From Streptomyces huiliensis (GTDB lineage: Bacteria; Actinomycetota; Actinomycetes; Streptomycetales; Streptomycetaceae), in contig NZ_JAIQLH010000008.1 in assembly GCF_020037025.1 (NCBI RefSeq), forward strand, positions 1 through 64,000: DNA of 64,000 bases, given 5' to 3'. Made by a program: the position numbers and the translations under genes. Under the pieces are notes generated by a model, which was not told the DNA's origin, ran no database searches, and was given only the letters and a program-made list of their open reading frames with translations. Positions 1-7,989 of the stretch are shown piece after piece; the first letter of the stretch is position 1, and each line of letters begins with the position of its first letter.

Positions 1-200
1 CGGGCCCGGCGGCGCCGCACCAGGCCGCCCCGGCCGCTCCGGCGCAGCCCTACCGGGAGCCCGAGCCGCCGCCGGTCGCGCTCGAGGACGACATGCCCGC
101 CGAGGACGACCCCGACCTCGACGACACCGCCCTCACCGGCCACGACCTGATCGTCCGCGAACTCGGTGCGACGGTGATCGAGGAGATCGCCAACGAGTAG
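1..200 (+). CDS. dnaX: DNA polymerase III gamma/tau subunit, 3' end
   Basis: Only the last 65 codons lie in the window, in the frame that ends with TAG at 198-200. The C-terminal residues include ALTGHDLIVRELGATVIEEI, which I recognise as the conserved tail of actinobacterial DnaX, preceded by an Ala/Pro-rich linker and an acidic patch. The protein is the clamp-loader subunit of the replicative polymerase. The next genes, ybaB and recR, are its classical neighbours in many bacteria and support the call. The ATPase domain is outside the window, so nothing can be said about upstream integrity. Confidence 0.9.
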   Translation, partial: GPAAPHQAAPAAPAQPYREPEPPPVALEDDMPAEDDPDLDDTALTGHDLIVRELGATVIEEIANE

Positions 201-645
201 CGGCGGGGCGGGCCGGAAGGGCGGGCTGGGAAAGGGGGGGCCGGTTGTCCGCCGGTCGCCCCCGGGTCCGGCTGGGCATGGTCGCCCCGGTCCGTCCGGG
301 CATGCCCACCGCCGGGTACGCACTCGCCGTACCTCCCGAGCCTGAGTGCGCCCCGCCCCCCCGCCCCGGAATACGGCCCGCGGCGCCTCCTCGCTCCCCT
401 CCCGCGCCCCGGTGACCCTCTGGCCCCAAGGCGCCTCTCAGCGCCCCACAGCGCCCCACAGCGCCGCTCGCGCCGTGAACCCACCGCCGGGCCGCCCTCC
501 CCGGACTTCTTGCCCTCGCATGGCGCGCCGCGCCCGACGAACACGTAGGCTCGGGCTACCGACCCCGCGTCGGACCGCGCGACGCCCAGCCGTGCCGCAC
601 GGCGCGCCGTCGTACCCGTAGTCGCGAGAGCACAGGAGCGAAGCC
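201..645. other. dnaX-ybaB intergenic region
   Basis: This is 445 bases with no convincing gene. The open frames here lack ribosome sites and protein-like composition. Visible structure is limited to an inverted repeat GCACTC (318-323) / GAGTGC (343-348) and a short tandem repeat of GCGCCCCACA units around 441-465. A promoter for ybaB-recR may lie near 540-555, where TAGGCT occurs, but I could not pair it with a good -35 element. Confidence 0.4.
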
Positions 646-984
646 GTGATCCCCGGTGGTGGCCAGCCCAACATGCAGCAGCTGCTTCAGCAGGCTCAGA
701 AGATGCAGCAGGACCTCGCCGCAGCCCAGCAGGAGCTGGCGGAGACCCCCGTCGAGGGTTCGGCCGGCGGCGGCCTCGTGAAGGTGACCGTCAGCGGCGC
801 CGGCGAGCTCCAGGGGCTGGTCATCGACCCGAAGGCCGTCGACCCCGAGGACACCGAGACCCTCGCCGACCTGATCCTCGCCGCCGTCCGCGACGCCAAC
901 AACGCCGCCCAGCAGCTCCAGCAGCAGAAGCTCGGTCCGCTCGCCCAGGGTCTCGGCGGCGGCATCCCCGGGCTGCCGTTCTGA
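646..984 (+). CDS. ybaB: YbaB/EbfC family nucleoid-associated protein
   Basis: A 112-residue protein starting at GTG 646 behind AGGAG at 634-638. It has the YbaB/EbfC pattern: a Met/Gln-rich N-terminus ([20 protein letters not shown]), a central [18 protein letters not shown] strand region, and a Gln-rich helix followed by a short Gly/Leu tail. The family forms dimeric tweezers that bind DNA without strong sequence preference. It lies between dnaX and recR, the usual arrangement, which suggests a link to replication-coupled repair. Length and composition are normal for the family. Confidence 0.93.
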   Translation: MIPGGGQPNMQQLLQQAQKMQQDLAAAQQELAETPVEGSAGGGLVKVTVSGAGELQGLVIDPKAVDPEDTETLADLILAAVRDANNAAQQLQQQKLGPLAQGLGGGIPGLPF

Positions 985-1148
985 CACCGGCCACGACCGG
1001 GGCGGACCCCGACCCGGCCCCGACTCGTCCCTGAGCCGGCACCGAGCCGACCCTGATCCGGTCGCGTCGACCGGCCCTGACAGGCCCCGACCGGCTCCGG
1101 CTCACGGGCCGCACCGGAAAGCCCCACCCGAGAAGGAGAACCCGATCC

Positions 1149-1748
1149 GTGTACGAAGGCGTGGTCCAGGACCTCATCGACGAGCTGGGCAGGCTGCCCG
1201 GCATCGGTCCGAAGAGCGCGCAGCGGATCGCCTTCCACATCCTCCAGGCCGAGCCGACCGACGTCCGTCGGCTCGCCCACGCCCTCACCGAGGTGAAGGC
1301 GAAGGTCCGGTTCTGCGCCGTCTGCGGCAACGTGGCGCAGGAGGAGCGGTGCCGGGTCTGCCAGGACCCGCGCCGGGACCCGGCCGTCATCTGCGTCGTG
1401 GAGGAGCCCAAGGACGTCGTCGCCATCGAGCGGACGCGTGAGTTCCGCGGCCGCTACCACGTCCTCGGCGGGGCCATCAGCCCCATCGAGGGCGTCGGCC
1501 CCGACGATCTGCGTATCCGCGAGCTGCTGGCCCGGCTCGCGGACGGTGCTGTCACCGAGCTGATCCTCGCCACCGACCCCAACCTCGAGGGCGAGGCCAC
1601 GGCCACGTACCTGGCGCGCATGGTGAAGCCGATGGGGCTCAAAGTCACCCGGCTCGCCAGTGGGCTGCCTGTGGGCGGAGACTTGGAATATGCCGACGAG
1701 GTCACGCTCGGGCGTGCCTTCGAAGGGAGACGACTTCTCGATGTCTGA
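1149..1748 (+). CDS. recR: Recombination mediator protein RecR
   Basis: A 199-residue protein with GTG start 1149 behind GAAGGAG. It carries the N-terminal helix-hairpin-helix ([19 protein letters not shown]), a four-cysteine zinc site ([16 protein letters not shown], residues about 57-72), and the Toprim domain starting at [15 protein letters not shown] with the later [10 protein letters not shown] segment. RecR acts with RecO/RecF to load RecA on gapped DNA. The stop codon lies inside the first codons of the following DUF5063 gene (8-base overlap), so the two are probably translationally coupled. Confidence 0.97.
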   Translation: MYEGVVQDLIDELGRLPGIGPKSAQRIAFHILQAEPTDVRRLAHALTEVKAKVRFCAVCGNVAQEERCRVCQDPRRDPAVICVVEEPKDVVAIERTREFRGRYHVLGGAISPIEGVGPDDLRIRELLARLADGAVTELILATDPNLEGEATATYLARMVKPMGLKVTRLASGLPVGGDLEYADEVTLGRAFEGRRLLDV

Positions 1749-2400
1749 CGCAACGCTTCACGACGCCAAGCGCGAACCGGACGACTTCGTCGTCTCCGTC
1801 GCCGACTCGATCGAGAGCTTCATCGTCGCCGTCACCGAGGTGTCCCGCGGTGACGAACCGGACAGCGCCGTTCCGTTCCTGCTGCTGGAGATCTCCCAGC
1901 TCATCCTCACGGGCGGCCGGCTCGGCGCGCACGAGGACTTCCTGCCCGACGAGCGCTACGAGCCCGACGTGGGCCCGGAGCCGGACGTCGACGAGCTGCG
2001 CGAGCGGTTCGCCACGCTCCTCGACCCGGTCGACGTCTACTCCGAGGTCTTCGACCCGTACGTGCCGCGCAGCGAGCCCGTCGCCTGCCGGATTTCCGAC
2101 GATCTCGCCGACATCATCACCGACCTGCGGCACGGCATGGCCCACTACCGGAACGGCCGCGTCAGCGAAGCCCTGTGGTGGTGGCAGTTCTCGTACCTCT
2201 CCAACTGGGGTCCCACCGCTTCCGCCTGCCTCCGGGCCCTCCAGTCCCTCGTCGCCCACGTCCGTCTCGACCAGCCCCTCGACGAACTCGACGGACTGGA
2301 CACGGACGCCGTCGGCACGGAGGAGCAGTTGGAGGAGGAGGCCGGACGGGTCATGGCCGCGGAAATCGGCGGAACGGCCGCTCGGCTCCGCTCGCTCTGA
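1741..2400 (+). CDS. DUF5063 domain protein
   Basis: A 219-residue acidic protein starting at ATG 1741, which overlaps the recR stop; AAGGGAG lies at 1723-1729. The sequence ([20 protein letters not shown], then [19 protein letters not shown] and [14 protein letters not shown]) fits the DUF5063 family found next to recR in actinobacteria. No signal peptide, membrane segment or catalytic motif is visible. Function is unknown. Its conserved position suggests co-expression with recR, but involvement in recombination is only an inference. Confidence 0.85.
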   Translation: MSDATLHDAKREPDDFVVSVADSIESFIVAVTEVSRGDEPDSAVPFLLLEISQLILTGGRLGAHEDFLPDERYEPDVGPEPDVDELRERFATLLDPVDVYSEVFDPYVPRSEPVACRISDDLADIITDLRHGMAHYRNGRVSEALWWWQFSYLSNWGPTASACLRALQSLVAHVRLDQPLDELDGLDTDAVGTEEQLEEEAGRVMAAEIGGTAARLRSL

Positions 2401-2530
2401 CGGGCGGTGGGTGACGGGCGGTGGGTGACGCGCGGCGGGTGTCGGGCGGCGAGGCGGCGGGCGGTGGTCAGCGGTCATCAGTCGTCGGGTAGCCATTCCG
2501 CTGCCCTCGCCGATTTCACGGCGGAATCAG

Positions 2531-2620
2531 GCCGGTTGAAGACCGATTGAAGGCCGATGGAAAGGCCGGTTGAAGGCCGATGGAAAGGCCGGTTGAAGGC
2601 CGGTTGAAGGCCGGTTGAAG
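2531..2620. repeat. Tandem array of eight 11-12 bp units
   Basis: Eight consecutive units: five match GCCGGTTGAAG, one is ACCGATTGAAG, and two are the 12-base variant GCCGATGGAAAG. Units begin at 2531, 2542, 2553, 2565, 2576, 2588, 2599 and 2610. The array is non-coding and lies between the DUF5063 stop and ask. A minus-strand open frame through it merely translates the repeat. Confidence 0.95.
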
Positions 2621-2664
2621 AATCGCGTCTCCGCATGAGTACCCGCCGCAAGAACTCCCGTTTT

Positions 2665-2729
2665 CCCGTAAGGGGCGCCCCGGAGTTCCCGTAAGGGGCT
2701 TGCCGGGGCTTTCCCACGCCCCTTACGGG
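2665..2729. repeat. Repeated CCCGTAAGGGGC element with inverted copy; possible terminator
   Basis: CCCGTAAGGGGC occurs at 2665-2676 and again at 2688-2699, and its exact reverse complement GCCCCTTACGGG is at 2718-2729. The second and third copies can form a perfect 12-bp stem with an 18-base loop. The first copy competes for the same arm. This may be a terminator for the recR-DUF5063 transcript, or with the tandem array just upstream, a leader structure for ask. Confidence 0.6.
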
Positions 2730-2850
2730 CTCCCCTGAACCCACGTCGGGGGATGGCCGACGACGTCTCAGCATGCGGCTCCCCGAGGGCTCGATCCCGC
2801 CGCTCGTTAGACTGAGCCGACCGCATTACACAGAGCTGCGAGGAGCGCAC

Positions 2851-4122
2851 GTGGGCCTTGTCGTGCAGAAGTACGGAGGCTCCTCCGTTGCCGATGCCGA
2901 AGGCATCAAGCGGGTCGCCAAGCGAATCGTGGAAGCCAAGAAGAACGGCCACCAGGTCGTCGTCGTGGTTTCCGCGATGGGTGACACGACGGATGAGCTG
3001 ATCGACCTCGCCGAGCAGGTATCGCCGATCCCTGCCGGGCGAGAGTTCGACATGCTGCTGACCGCCGGAGAGCGGATCTCCATGGCGCTGCTGGCCATGG
3101 CGATCAAAACGCTCGGCCACGAGGCGCAGTCGTTCACGGGCAGCCAGGCCGGCGTCATCACGGACTCGGTCCACAACAAGGCGCGCATCATCGATGTCAC
3201 GCCTGGGCGCATCAAGCAGTCGGTTGACGCGGGCAACATCGCGATCGTGGCCGGCTTCCAGGGTGTGTCCCAGGACAAGAAGGACATCACGACGCTGGGT
3301 CGGGGCGGTTCGGACACCACCGCCGTCGCCCTCGCCGCCGCGCTGGACGCCGAGGTCTGCGAGATCTACACGGACGTCGACGGCGTGTTCACCGCCGACC
3401 CGCGCGTGGTGAAGAAGGCGCGCAAGATCGAGTGGATCTCGTTCGAGGACATGCTGGAGCTGGCGAGCTCCGGTTCCAAGGTGCTGCTGCACCGCTGCGT
3501 CGAGTACGCGCGCCGTTACAACATCCCGATCCATGTGCGGTCGTCCTTCTCGGGGCTCAAGGGCACATGGGTGAGCAACGAGCCTCCAGGAGGTCAGCCG
3601 GTGGAGCAGGCGATCATCTCGGGTGTCGCGCACGACACGTCCGAGGCGAAGGTCACGGTCGTCGGGGTGCCCGACAAGCCGGGCGAGGCCGCGACGATCT
3701 TCCGTGCCATCGCGGACGCCGAGATCAACATCGACATGGTGGTGCAGAACGTCTCGGCGGCGTCCACCGGTCTCACGGACATCTCCTTCACCCTGCCGAA
3801 GGCCGAGGGCCGCAAGGCGATCGAGGCGCTGGAGAAGACCAAGGGCCGCGTCGGCTTCGAGCACCTGCGGTACGACGACCAGATCGCCAAGATCTCGCTG
3901 GTCGGCGCGGGTATGAAGACCAACCCGGGGGTCACTGCGGCCTTCTTCGAGGCGCTGTCCAACGCGGGCGTGAACATCGAGCTCATCTCGACCTCCGAGA
4001 TCCGCATCTCGGTCGTCACGCGCGCCGACGACGTGAACGAGGCCGTCCGCGCCGTCCACACCGCGTTCGGCCTGGACAGTGACACGGACGAGGCGGTCGT
4101 GTACGGCGGCACCGGGCGCTGA
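2851..4122 (+). CDS. ask: Aspartate kinase (alpha subunit frame)
   Basis: A 423-residue aspartokinase; GTG 2851 follows GAGGAGC and gives the standard N-terminus [20 protein letters not shown]. The kinase domain shows KYGGSSV, the [11 protein letters not shown] segment and the [16 protein letters not shown] motif. Two ACT regulatory domains follow residue about 260. It phosphorylates aspartate, the first step to lysine, threonine, methionine and diaminopimelate. An in-frame start at 3601 should yield the beta subunit. A strong hairpin lies at 4169-4192. In several Streptomyces ask is followed by asd; here the next 660 bases are non-coding. Confidence 0.97.
   Translation: MGLVVQKYGGSSVADAEGIKRVAKRIVEAKKNGHQVVVVVSAMGDTTDELIDLAEQVSPIPAGREFDMLLTAGERISMALLAMAIKTLGHEAQSFTGSQAGVITDSVHNKARIIDVTPGRIKQSVDAGNIAIVAGFQGVSQDKKDITTLGRGGSDTTAVALAAALDAEVCEIYTDVDGVFTADPRVVKKARKIEWISFEDMLELASSGSKVLLHRCVEYARRYNIPIHVRSSFSGLKGTWVSNEPPGGQPVEQAIISGVAHDTSEAKVTVVGVPDKPGEAATIFRAIADAEINIDMVVQNVSAASTGLTDISFTLPKAEGRKAIEALEKTKGRVGFEHLRYDDQIAKISLVGAGMKTNPGVTAAFFEALSNAGVNIELISTSEIRISVVTRADDVNEAVRAVHTAFGLDSDTDEAVVYGGTGR
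3601..4122 (+). CDS. ask: Internal start: aspartokinase beta subunit
   Basis: GTG 3601 is in frame with ask (codon 251) and preceded at 6-base spacing by AGGAGGT (3588-3594), one of the best ribosome sites in the window. Translation from here gives about 173 residues ([20 protein letters not shown]...) comprising only the ACT domains. Overlapping alpha/beta aspartokinase subunits made this way are established in Bacillus and Corynebacterium. The regulatory small subunit is expected to join an alpha2beta2 enzyme. The start is seen in the sequence; its use is inferred from family knowledge. Confidence 0.85.
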   Translation: MEQAIISGVAHDTSEAKVTVVGVPDKPGEAATIFRAIADAEINIDMVVQNVSAASTGLTDISFTLPKAEGRKAIEALEKTKGRVGFEHLRYDDQIAKISLVGAGMKTNPGVTAAFFEALSNAGVNIELISTSEIRISVVTRADDVNEAVRAVHTAFGLDSDTDEAVVYGGTGR

Positions 4123-4168
4123 CCCGCTTCCGGTTCCTCCGGTTCCGCTCCCGCGCGCGCTCCCGATC

Positions 4169-4192
4169 CCGGGGCCGGTTCGCCGGCCCCGG
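4169..4192 (+). terminator. ask terminator hairpin
   Basis: A perfect 10-bp stem (CCGGGGCCGG at 4169-4178 and its complement at 4183-4192) closed by a TTCG tetraloop, 47 bases after the ask stop. There is no U-tract, as is common in Streptomyces. Confidence 0.8.
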
Positions 4193-4790
4193 CGTCGCCC
4201 CGGTGTCGTCCTGCCGTCGTCCTGCCGTCGGGCACTCCGCCCGTCGGGCCAACCGATCGGCGGAGCAGGCGAGATGGTGCTTGGCGGCGTCCGCTGCCGG
4301 TCGCATCGAGGTGTGAACTCTCCCGTCGCCGGGGAGGGTTCGCCCAGGCGGTTCGCGGCGGCGACGGGGATCCGGCTCCGGTGGACGCGACCGGTGGCAC
4401 CGAGTCCGCATCCCGCCGCCCTCGGATCACCGAACTCGTGGCGGCGGGGACGGGTGCTCGGCAATACTGGGGAACGTGTGAAGGTTCTGTGATCAAGTCA
4501 TTGGTCCGGGCCCCTTGAACTGCGCGGACGTTCCGTTCGCGCGGGCGCTTCCCGTCGCGCGCGCTTCACGCCGCCCCTGACCGGCGGCGGTACGGGAGCG
4601 GCGCCAGGCCCGGCCGTCCGGCGGAGGCCTGCTTGCCGTCTTCGCTCAAGGAGGCCGGGGATCAGGGCGTTTCGCGGCATGAGGAAGGGCTGGTACGCAT
4701 GGCGGCACACGGCGCGGCGGTCCGTGACACGTCGGCGGCCGGGGCGCTGAGCGCGTACAACCCTGGTGGGGGGAAGCGTGTCCAACAGGC
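4193..4790. other. ask to sigma-factor intergenic region
   Basis: About 600 bases with no supportable gene. Open frames here have poor codon-position bias and no recognisable product. No asd remnant was recognised. The promoter of the downstream sigma-factor operon must lie in the last part, but no clear hexamer pair was found. Confidence 0.5.
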
Positions 4791-5627
4791 GTGGCAGAGG
4801 TCATCAGCATCGCAACGGTCCCGAGGCGCGGAAGCGTCGCCGCGCGCTCGCGTACGCGTGCTGCGGGCGGTATGCCGGTGATCGCCCCCTGGTCTCCCAC
4901 TCCGGCCACTTCCGCCACTCCGGACACCCAGGGCACTCCGGACGCGTCACCCGCCTCCGGCTCGAGCCCGGGCCCCGCCGACTCCACTGCCCCGGTTTCC
5001 CCGTCGGAGCGGACCACGGCACGCATCCCGGCCCAGCCCACCCGGGGCCAGGCCATCGACGCGCGGAGCGTCGGGGAGCGTCAGGAAGCGACGCGGCAAG
5101 CCCTGGCGCCCAGCGCTGACACGCCGATGGCCGTCGGCACCACCGTCGATCACCTCACCGAGACCTACCGGGCGCACTACCGGTCGCTGCTGGGTCTGGC
5201 CGCCCTGCTCCTGGACGACACCGCCTCCTGCGAGGACGTCGTGCAGGAAGCTTTCATCCGCGTGCACTCCGCCCGCAACCGGGTCCGCGACCCGGAAAAG
5301 ACCCTGGCCTACCTGCGGCAGACTGTCGTCAACCTGTCCCGCTCCGCGCTGCGCCGCCGCATCCTGGGTCTCAAGCTGCTCTCCAAGCCGATGCCCGACA
5401 TGGCGAGCGCCGAGGAGGGGGCGTACGAACAGCTGGAGCGAGACCAATTGATCAAGGCGATGCGCGGCCTGCAGCGCCGGCAGCGCGAGGTGCTCGTCCT
5501 GCGGTACTTCGCCGACATGACCGAGGCCCAGGTGGCCGACGTGCTGGGCCTCTCGCTCGGCTCGGTCAAGGCGTACGGCTCACGGGGCATCGCCGCGCTC
5601 CGTGTCGCCATGGAGGCTCCGGCATGA
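4791..5627 (+). CDS. ECF-like RNA polymerase sigma factor with long N-terminal extension
   Basis: The conserved core is roughly residues 113-278: region 2 (TETYRAHYRSLLGLAALLLDDTASCEDVVQEAFIRVHSA) and region 4 (LQRRQREVLVLRYFADMTEAQVADVLGLSLGSVKAYGSRG). It resembles the SigE70-type ECF factors of Streptomyces. GTG 4791 is the longest plausible start and leaves a 112-residue Ala/Ser/Pro-rich extension; ATG 4872 or ATG 5127 (just before the core) are alternatives. The stop overlaps the next start as ATGA, so the downstream membrane protein is translationally coupled and is a candidate regulator of this sigma factor. No zinc-binding anti-sigma motif is present there. Confidence 0.85.
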   Translation: MAEVISIATVPRRGSVAARSRTRAAGGMPVIAPWSPTPATSATPDTQGTPDASPASGSSPGPADSTAPVSPSERTTARIPAQPTRGQAIDARSVGERQEATRQALAPSADTPMAVGTTVDHLTETYRAHYRSLLGLAALLLDDTASCEDVVQEAFIRVHSARNRVRDPEKTLAYLRQTVVNLSRSALRRRILGLKLLSKPMPDMASAEEGAYEQLERDQLIKAMRGLQRRQREVLVLRYFADMTEAQVADVLGLSLGSVKAYGSRGIAALRVAMEAPA

Positions 5628-6904
5628 ACCACCGCAACCCGGGCGACAGCCGCTTCGGCCACCGCCGCGGCAACCGATGGACGTCCTCCCCGAACGATCC
5701 GACGTCCACCCACCCCGGGCAGCCGCCCGCCGAACCGCCGCACCCGGGCGAACAGCACCCGAACGAGCAGCACGTGAACGAACACTCCCCCAACGAACAA
5801 TCCCGTGCCGGGCAGCCTCTCGACGAGCAGCCCCTCGACGAGCAGGCGCTGCGCCGGATGTTGCAGGGCGCCGTGGAGAACCTCGAGCCCGCCGACGACG
5901 CGCTGGAGCACCTGCGCCGCGCCGTGCCCGCCCGGCGTACCCGCCGGCGCCAGGCGCTGGGCGGCGCGGTGGCGGCCGTGGTGCTCATCGGGGCGGCGGT
6001 GCCGGCTCTGATGCACGTCGCCGATACCGTCGGCGTCGGCGGCTCCGACGACCGTCCCGCCAACGCCGCCAACAGCCACCGGCACGCCGAGGAGACGGTC
6101 GGCGACGAGGGCCACCGCGGCGGTACCGCCGACCCCGCCCGGCCCGGTGGTGGCGACACGGCCGCCCGTGGCGAACACCGTGTCGAACAGCCGAGCGGCG
6201 ACTCTGACGCCCCGCGGACGAGCCGGGAACCGAGCCGCCCCCGCGACAGCGTCGGCAGCGCCTCCCCGACGCCCGGTGTCACGCTCAGCGCCGCCGCCCC
6301 GACCTGCGACCGCGATCAGCTCGGCAAGGGCTCCGGTTCGGTCGGCGCCGCCGATGCCGCGGGCCGGGTCTACGGCGCGTTCCGCATCGTCAACGTCTCG
6401 CGGGCCTCGTGCGCGGTGACCGGCCCCGGGGAGCTGGTCGCCCAGACCGGAGGCGGCTCCCAGAAGGCACGCGTCTCGGTCGTCGACCACACCACCGGCG
6501 ACCCGGCGGCCGGTCTCCCCGACCCGGAGCACGCCCCCAGTGCGGTGGTGCTCCGGCCCGGGCAGGCGTACGTGGTGAAGTTCGCCTGGGTCCCGACCGG
6601 GGACGGCGGAGCGTCGGGTTGTACCAAGACCGGCGGCAGCACCACCCCGCCCCCCGCAGCCGGCGCTCCCACCGGAACCGGCGGCGGCCGGGTCGCCGAA
6701 GCCCCCGCCGTCTCCCCGTCACCCTCCTCACCCGCCGTCGTGCCGCCCGCGACGCCCGCCCCTCCAGCGCCGACGGGCAGCGTCACCCTCACCAACACCC
6801 CGGTGGCCGGGGAGCCGGCCGCGGCGGAGGCCCGGATACCCGACGCGTGCGCCGGGACCGTCTACCACACGGGCCCCCTGCCGGCCGCCGCCCCGACCGC
6901 GTAG
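5624..6904 (+). CDS. Membrane-anchored protein coupled to the sigma factor
   Basis: A 426-residue protein starting at ATG 5624 inside the sigma-factor stop. Residues 1-70 are Pro/Asn/Glu-rich with a repeated HPxEQHxNE pattern. Residues about 78-105 look like a compact helical segment. A single membrane helix (ALGGAVAAVVLIGAAVPALM) follows an Arg-rich stop, giving a cytoplasmic N-terminus. The rest is external and low complexity, with a folded part around residues 225-345 (TCDRDQLGKGSGSVG, ASCAVTGPGELVAQTGG) weakly like DUF4232. The layout (short cytoplasmic domain, one helix, extracellular domain) suits an anti-sigma or sensory partner. This is inference from context. Confidence 0.7.
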   Translation: MNHRNPGDSRFGHRRGNRWTSSPNDPTSTHPGQPPAEPPHPGEQHPNEQHVNEHSPNEQSRAGQPLDEQPLDEQALRRMLQGAVENLEPADDALEHLRRAVPARRTRRRQALGGAVAAVVLIGAAVPALMHVADTVGVGGSDDRPANAANSHRHAEETVGDEGHRGGTADPARPGGGDTAARGEHRVEQPSGDSDAPRTSREPSRPRDSVGSASPTPGVTLSAAAPTCDRDQLGKGSGSVGAADAAGRVYGAFRIVNVSRASCAVTGPGELVAQTGGGSQKARVSVVDHTTGDPAAGLPDPEHAPSAVVLRPGQAYVVKFAWVPTGDGGASGCTKTGGSTTPPPAAGAPTGTGGGRVAEAPAVSPSPSSPAVVPPATPAPPAPTGSVTLTNTPVAGEPAAAEARIPDACAGTVYHTGPLPAAAPTA

Positions 6905-6991
6905 CCGCGAGCCGGCCTCCGCGAGCCGGCCTCCGCGGGGGCGGCCCGAACCTCAGGGCCGCCTGCCGTCACGCTCCGCGTTCCCCGTACC

Positions 6992-7900
6992 GTGTGGGGT
7001 GTGTACCGGTTCCTGCTGACTCCTCGCTGGTGGGGGATCAACGTCTTCGCCGTGCTGGCCATCCCCTTCTGCCTGTTCATGGGCAGCTGGCAGCTCGGCC
7101 GCTTCGAGACCCGCGTCGACTCGCACCACGAACAGCAGACCCAGGCCGACGAGGCGCGCCGTGCCGCCGCCACGCCGTTGCGCGACCTGCTGCCGGTGAC
7201 GACGGAGACCTCGGGCCGCAAGGCCAGTGCCACCGGCCGCTACGACACCGGCCACCAGCTGCTCGTGCCCGACCGCGACCTCGACGAACGCAAGGGCTTC
7301 TACGTCCTGACGCCGTTGCGCACCGACGACGGCAAGGCGCTGCCCGTGGTCCGGGGCTGGGTACCCGGCGACGCCGGCTCGAAGGCGGACACGGCCAAGG
7401 TGCCGGCCCCGCCGCCCGGCCGGGTCACCGTCGCCGGCGCCCTCCAGTCGTCGGAGAGCGCGACGTCGAAGGGCGTGCGCACCGGCGGTCTGCCCACCGG
7501 CCAGCTGGGCGTGATCAGCGCCGCCTCATTGGTCAACCTCCTCCCGTATCAGGTCCATGACGCCTGGATCACGGCGACGGACGCGCCCGCCCCCCTGACC
7601 CCGGTGCCGCCGGCTGCCCCGCCCAACACCGGCCTGGACCTCAAGGCGTTCCAGAACCTCGGGTACACCGGTGAGTGGTTCGTCTTCGTCGGCTTCGTGC
7701 TCTTCATGTGGTTCCGGCTGTTCCGGCGCGAGGCCGAGGCCGAGCGGGACGCGCGACTGGGCCTCGCCCCGGACCCGGGACCGCTCGCCGCGGCAGCCCG
7801 GGCTACCGCTCACGGAACGGCCGACCAAACCAGCACGGCCGATCAGACTCCCGCGGCCGACCAGACCCCTGCGGCCGACCAGTCCTCTGCGGCCGGTTAG
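6992..7900 (+). CDS. SURF1 family cytochrome oxidase assembly protein
   Basis: About 302 residues with the SURF1 layout: an N-terminal membrane helix (WWGINVFAVLAIPFCLFMG) followed by SWQLGRFETR, a periplasmic domain with GRYDTGHQLLVPDRDLDERKGFYVLTPL and VVRGWVPGDAG, and a second helix (EWFVFVGFVLFMWFRLF) near the end. SURF1 proteins help assemble cytochrome c oxidase. GTG 6992 or GTG 7001 could start translation. The C-terminal 30 residues hold a degenerate TADQTPAADQTPA repeat encoded by repeated GACCAG units and look dispensable. Confidence 0.9.
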   Translation: MWGVYRFLLTPRWWGINVFAVLAIPFCLFMGSWQLGRFETRVDSHHEQQTQADEARRAAATPLRDLLPVTTETSGRKASATGRYDTGHQLLVPDRDLDERKGFYVLTPLRTDDGKALPVVRGWVPGDAGSKADTAKVPAPPPGRVTVAGALQSSESATSKGVRTGGLPTGQLGVISAASLVNLLPYQVHDAWITATDAPAPLTPVPPAAPPNTGLDLKAFQNLGYTGEWFVFVGFVLFMWFRLFRREAEAERDARLGLAPDPGPLAAAARATAHGTADQTSTADQTPAADQTPAADQSSAAG

Positions 7901-7953
7901 GGCCCAGCAGGCGGTCAGGGCCCCGCTTCCGAACAGCCGGACCCCGCCCCCGT

Positions 7954-7989
7954 GCCGGGCGTCACCCCGTAGCCGGGCGTCACGCCGTA
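7954..7989. repeat. Tandem 18-bp duplication at the S9 peptidase stop
   Basis: GCCGGGCGTCACCCCGTA (7954-7971) is followed directly by GCCGGGCGTCACGCCGTA (7972-7989), one mismatch. The second copy contains the stop of the minus-strand peptidase, so the duplication lies between convergent genes. Confidence 0.85.

Noticed and set aside
2527..4464. Minus-strand 645-residue frame containing FNRPFHRPS-like repeats
   Set aside because: The repeats are only translation of the non-coding 11-12 bp array, and the rest is antisense to ask.
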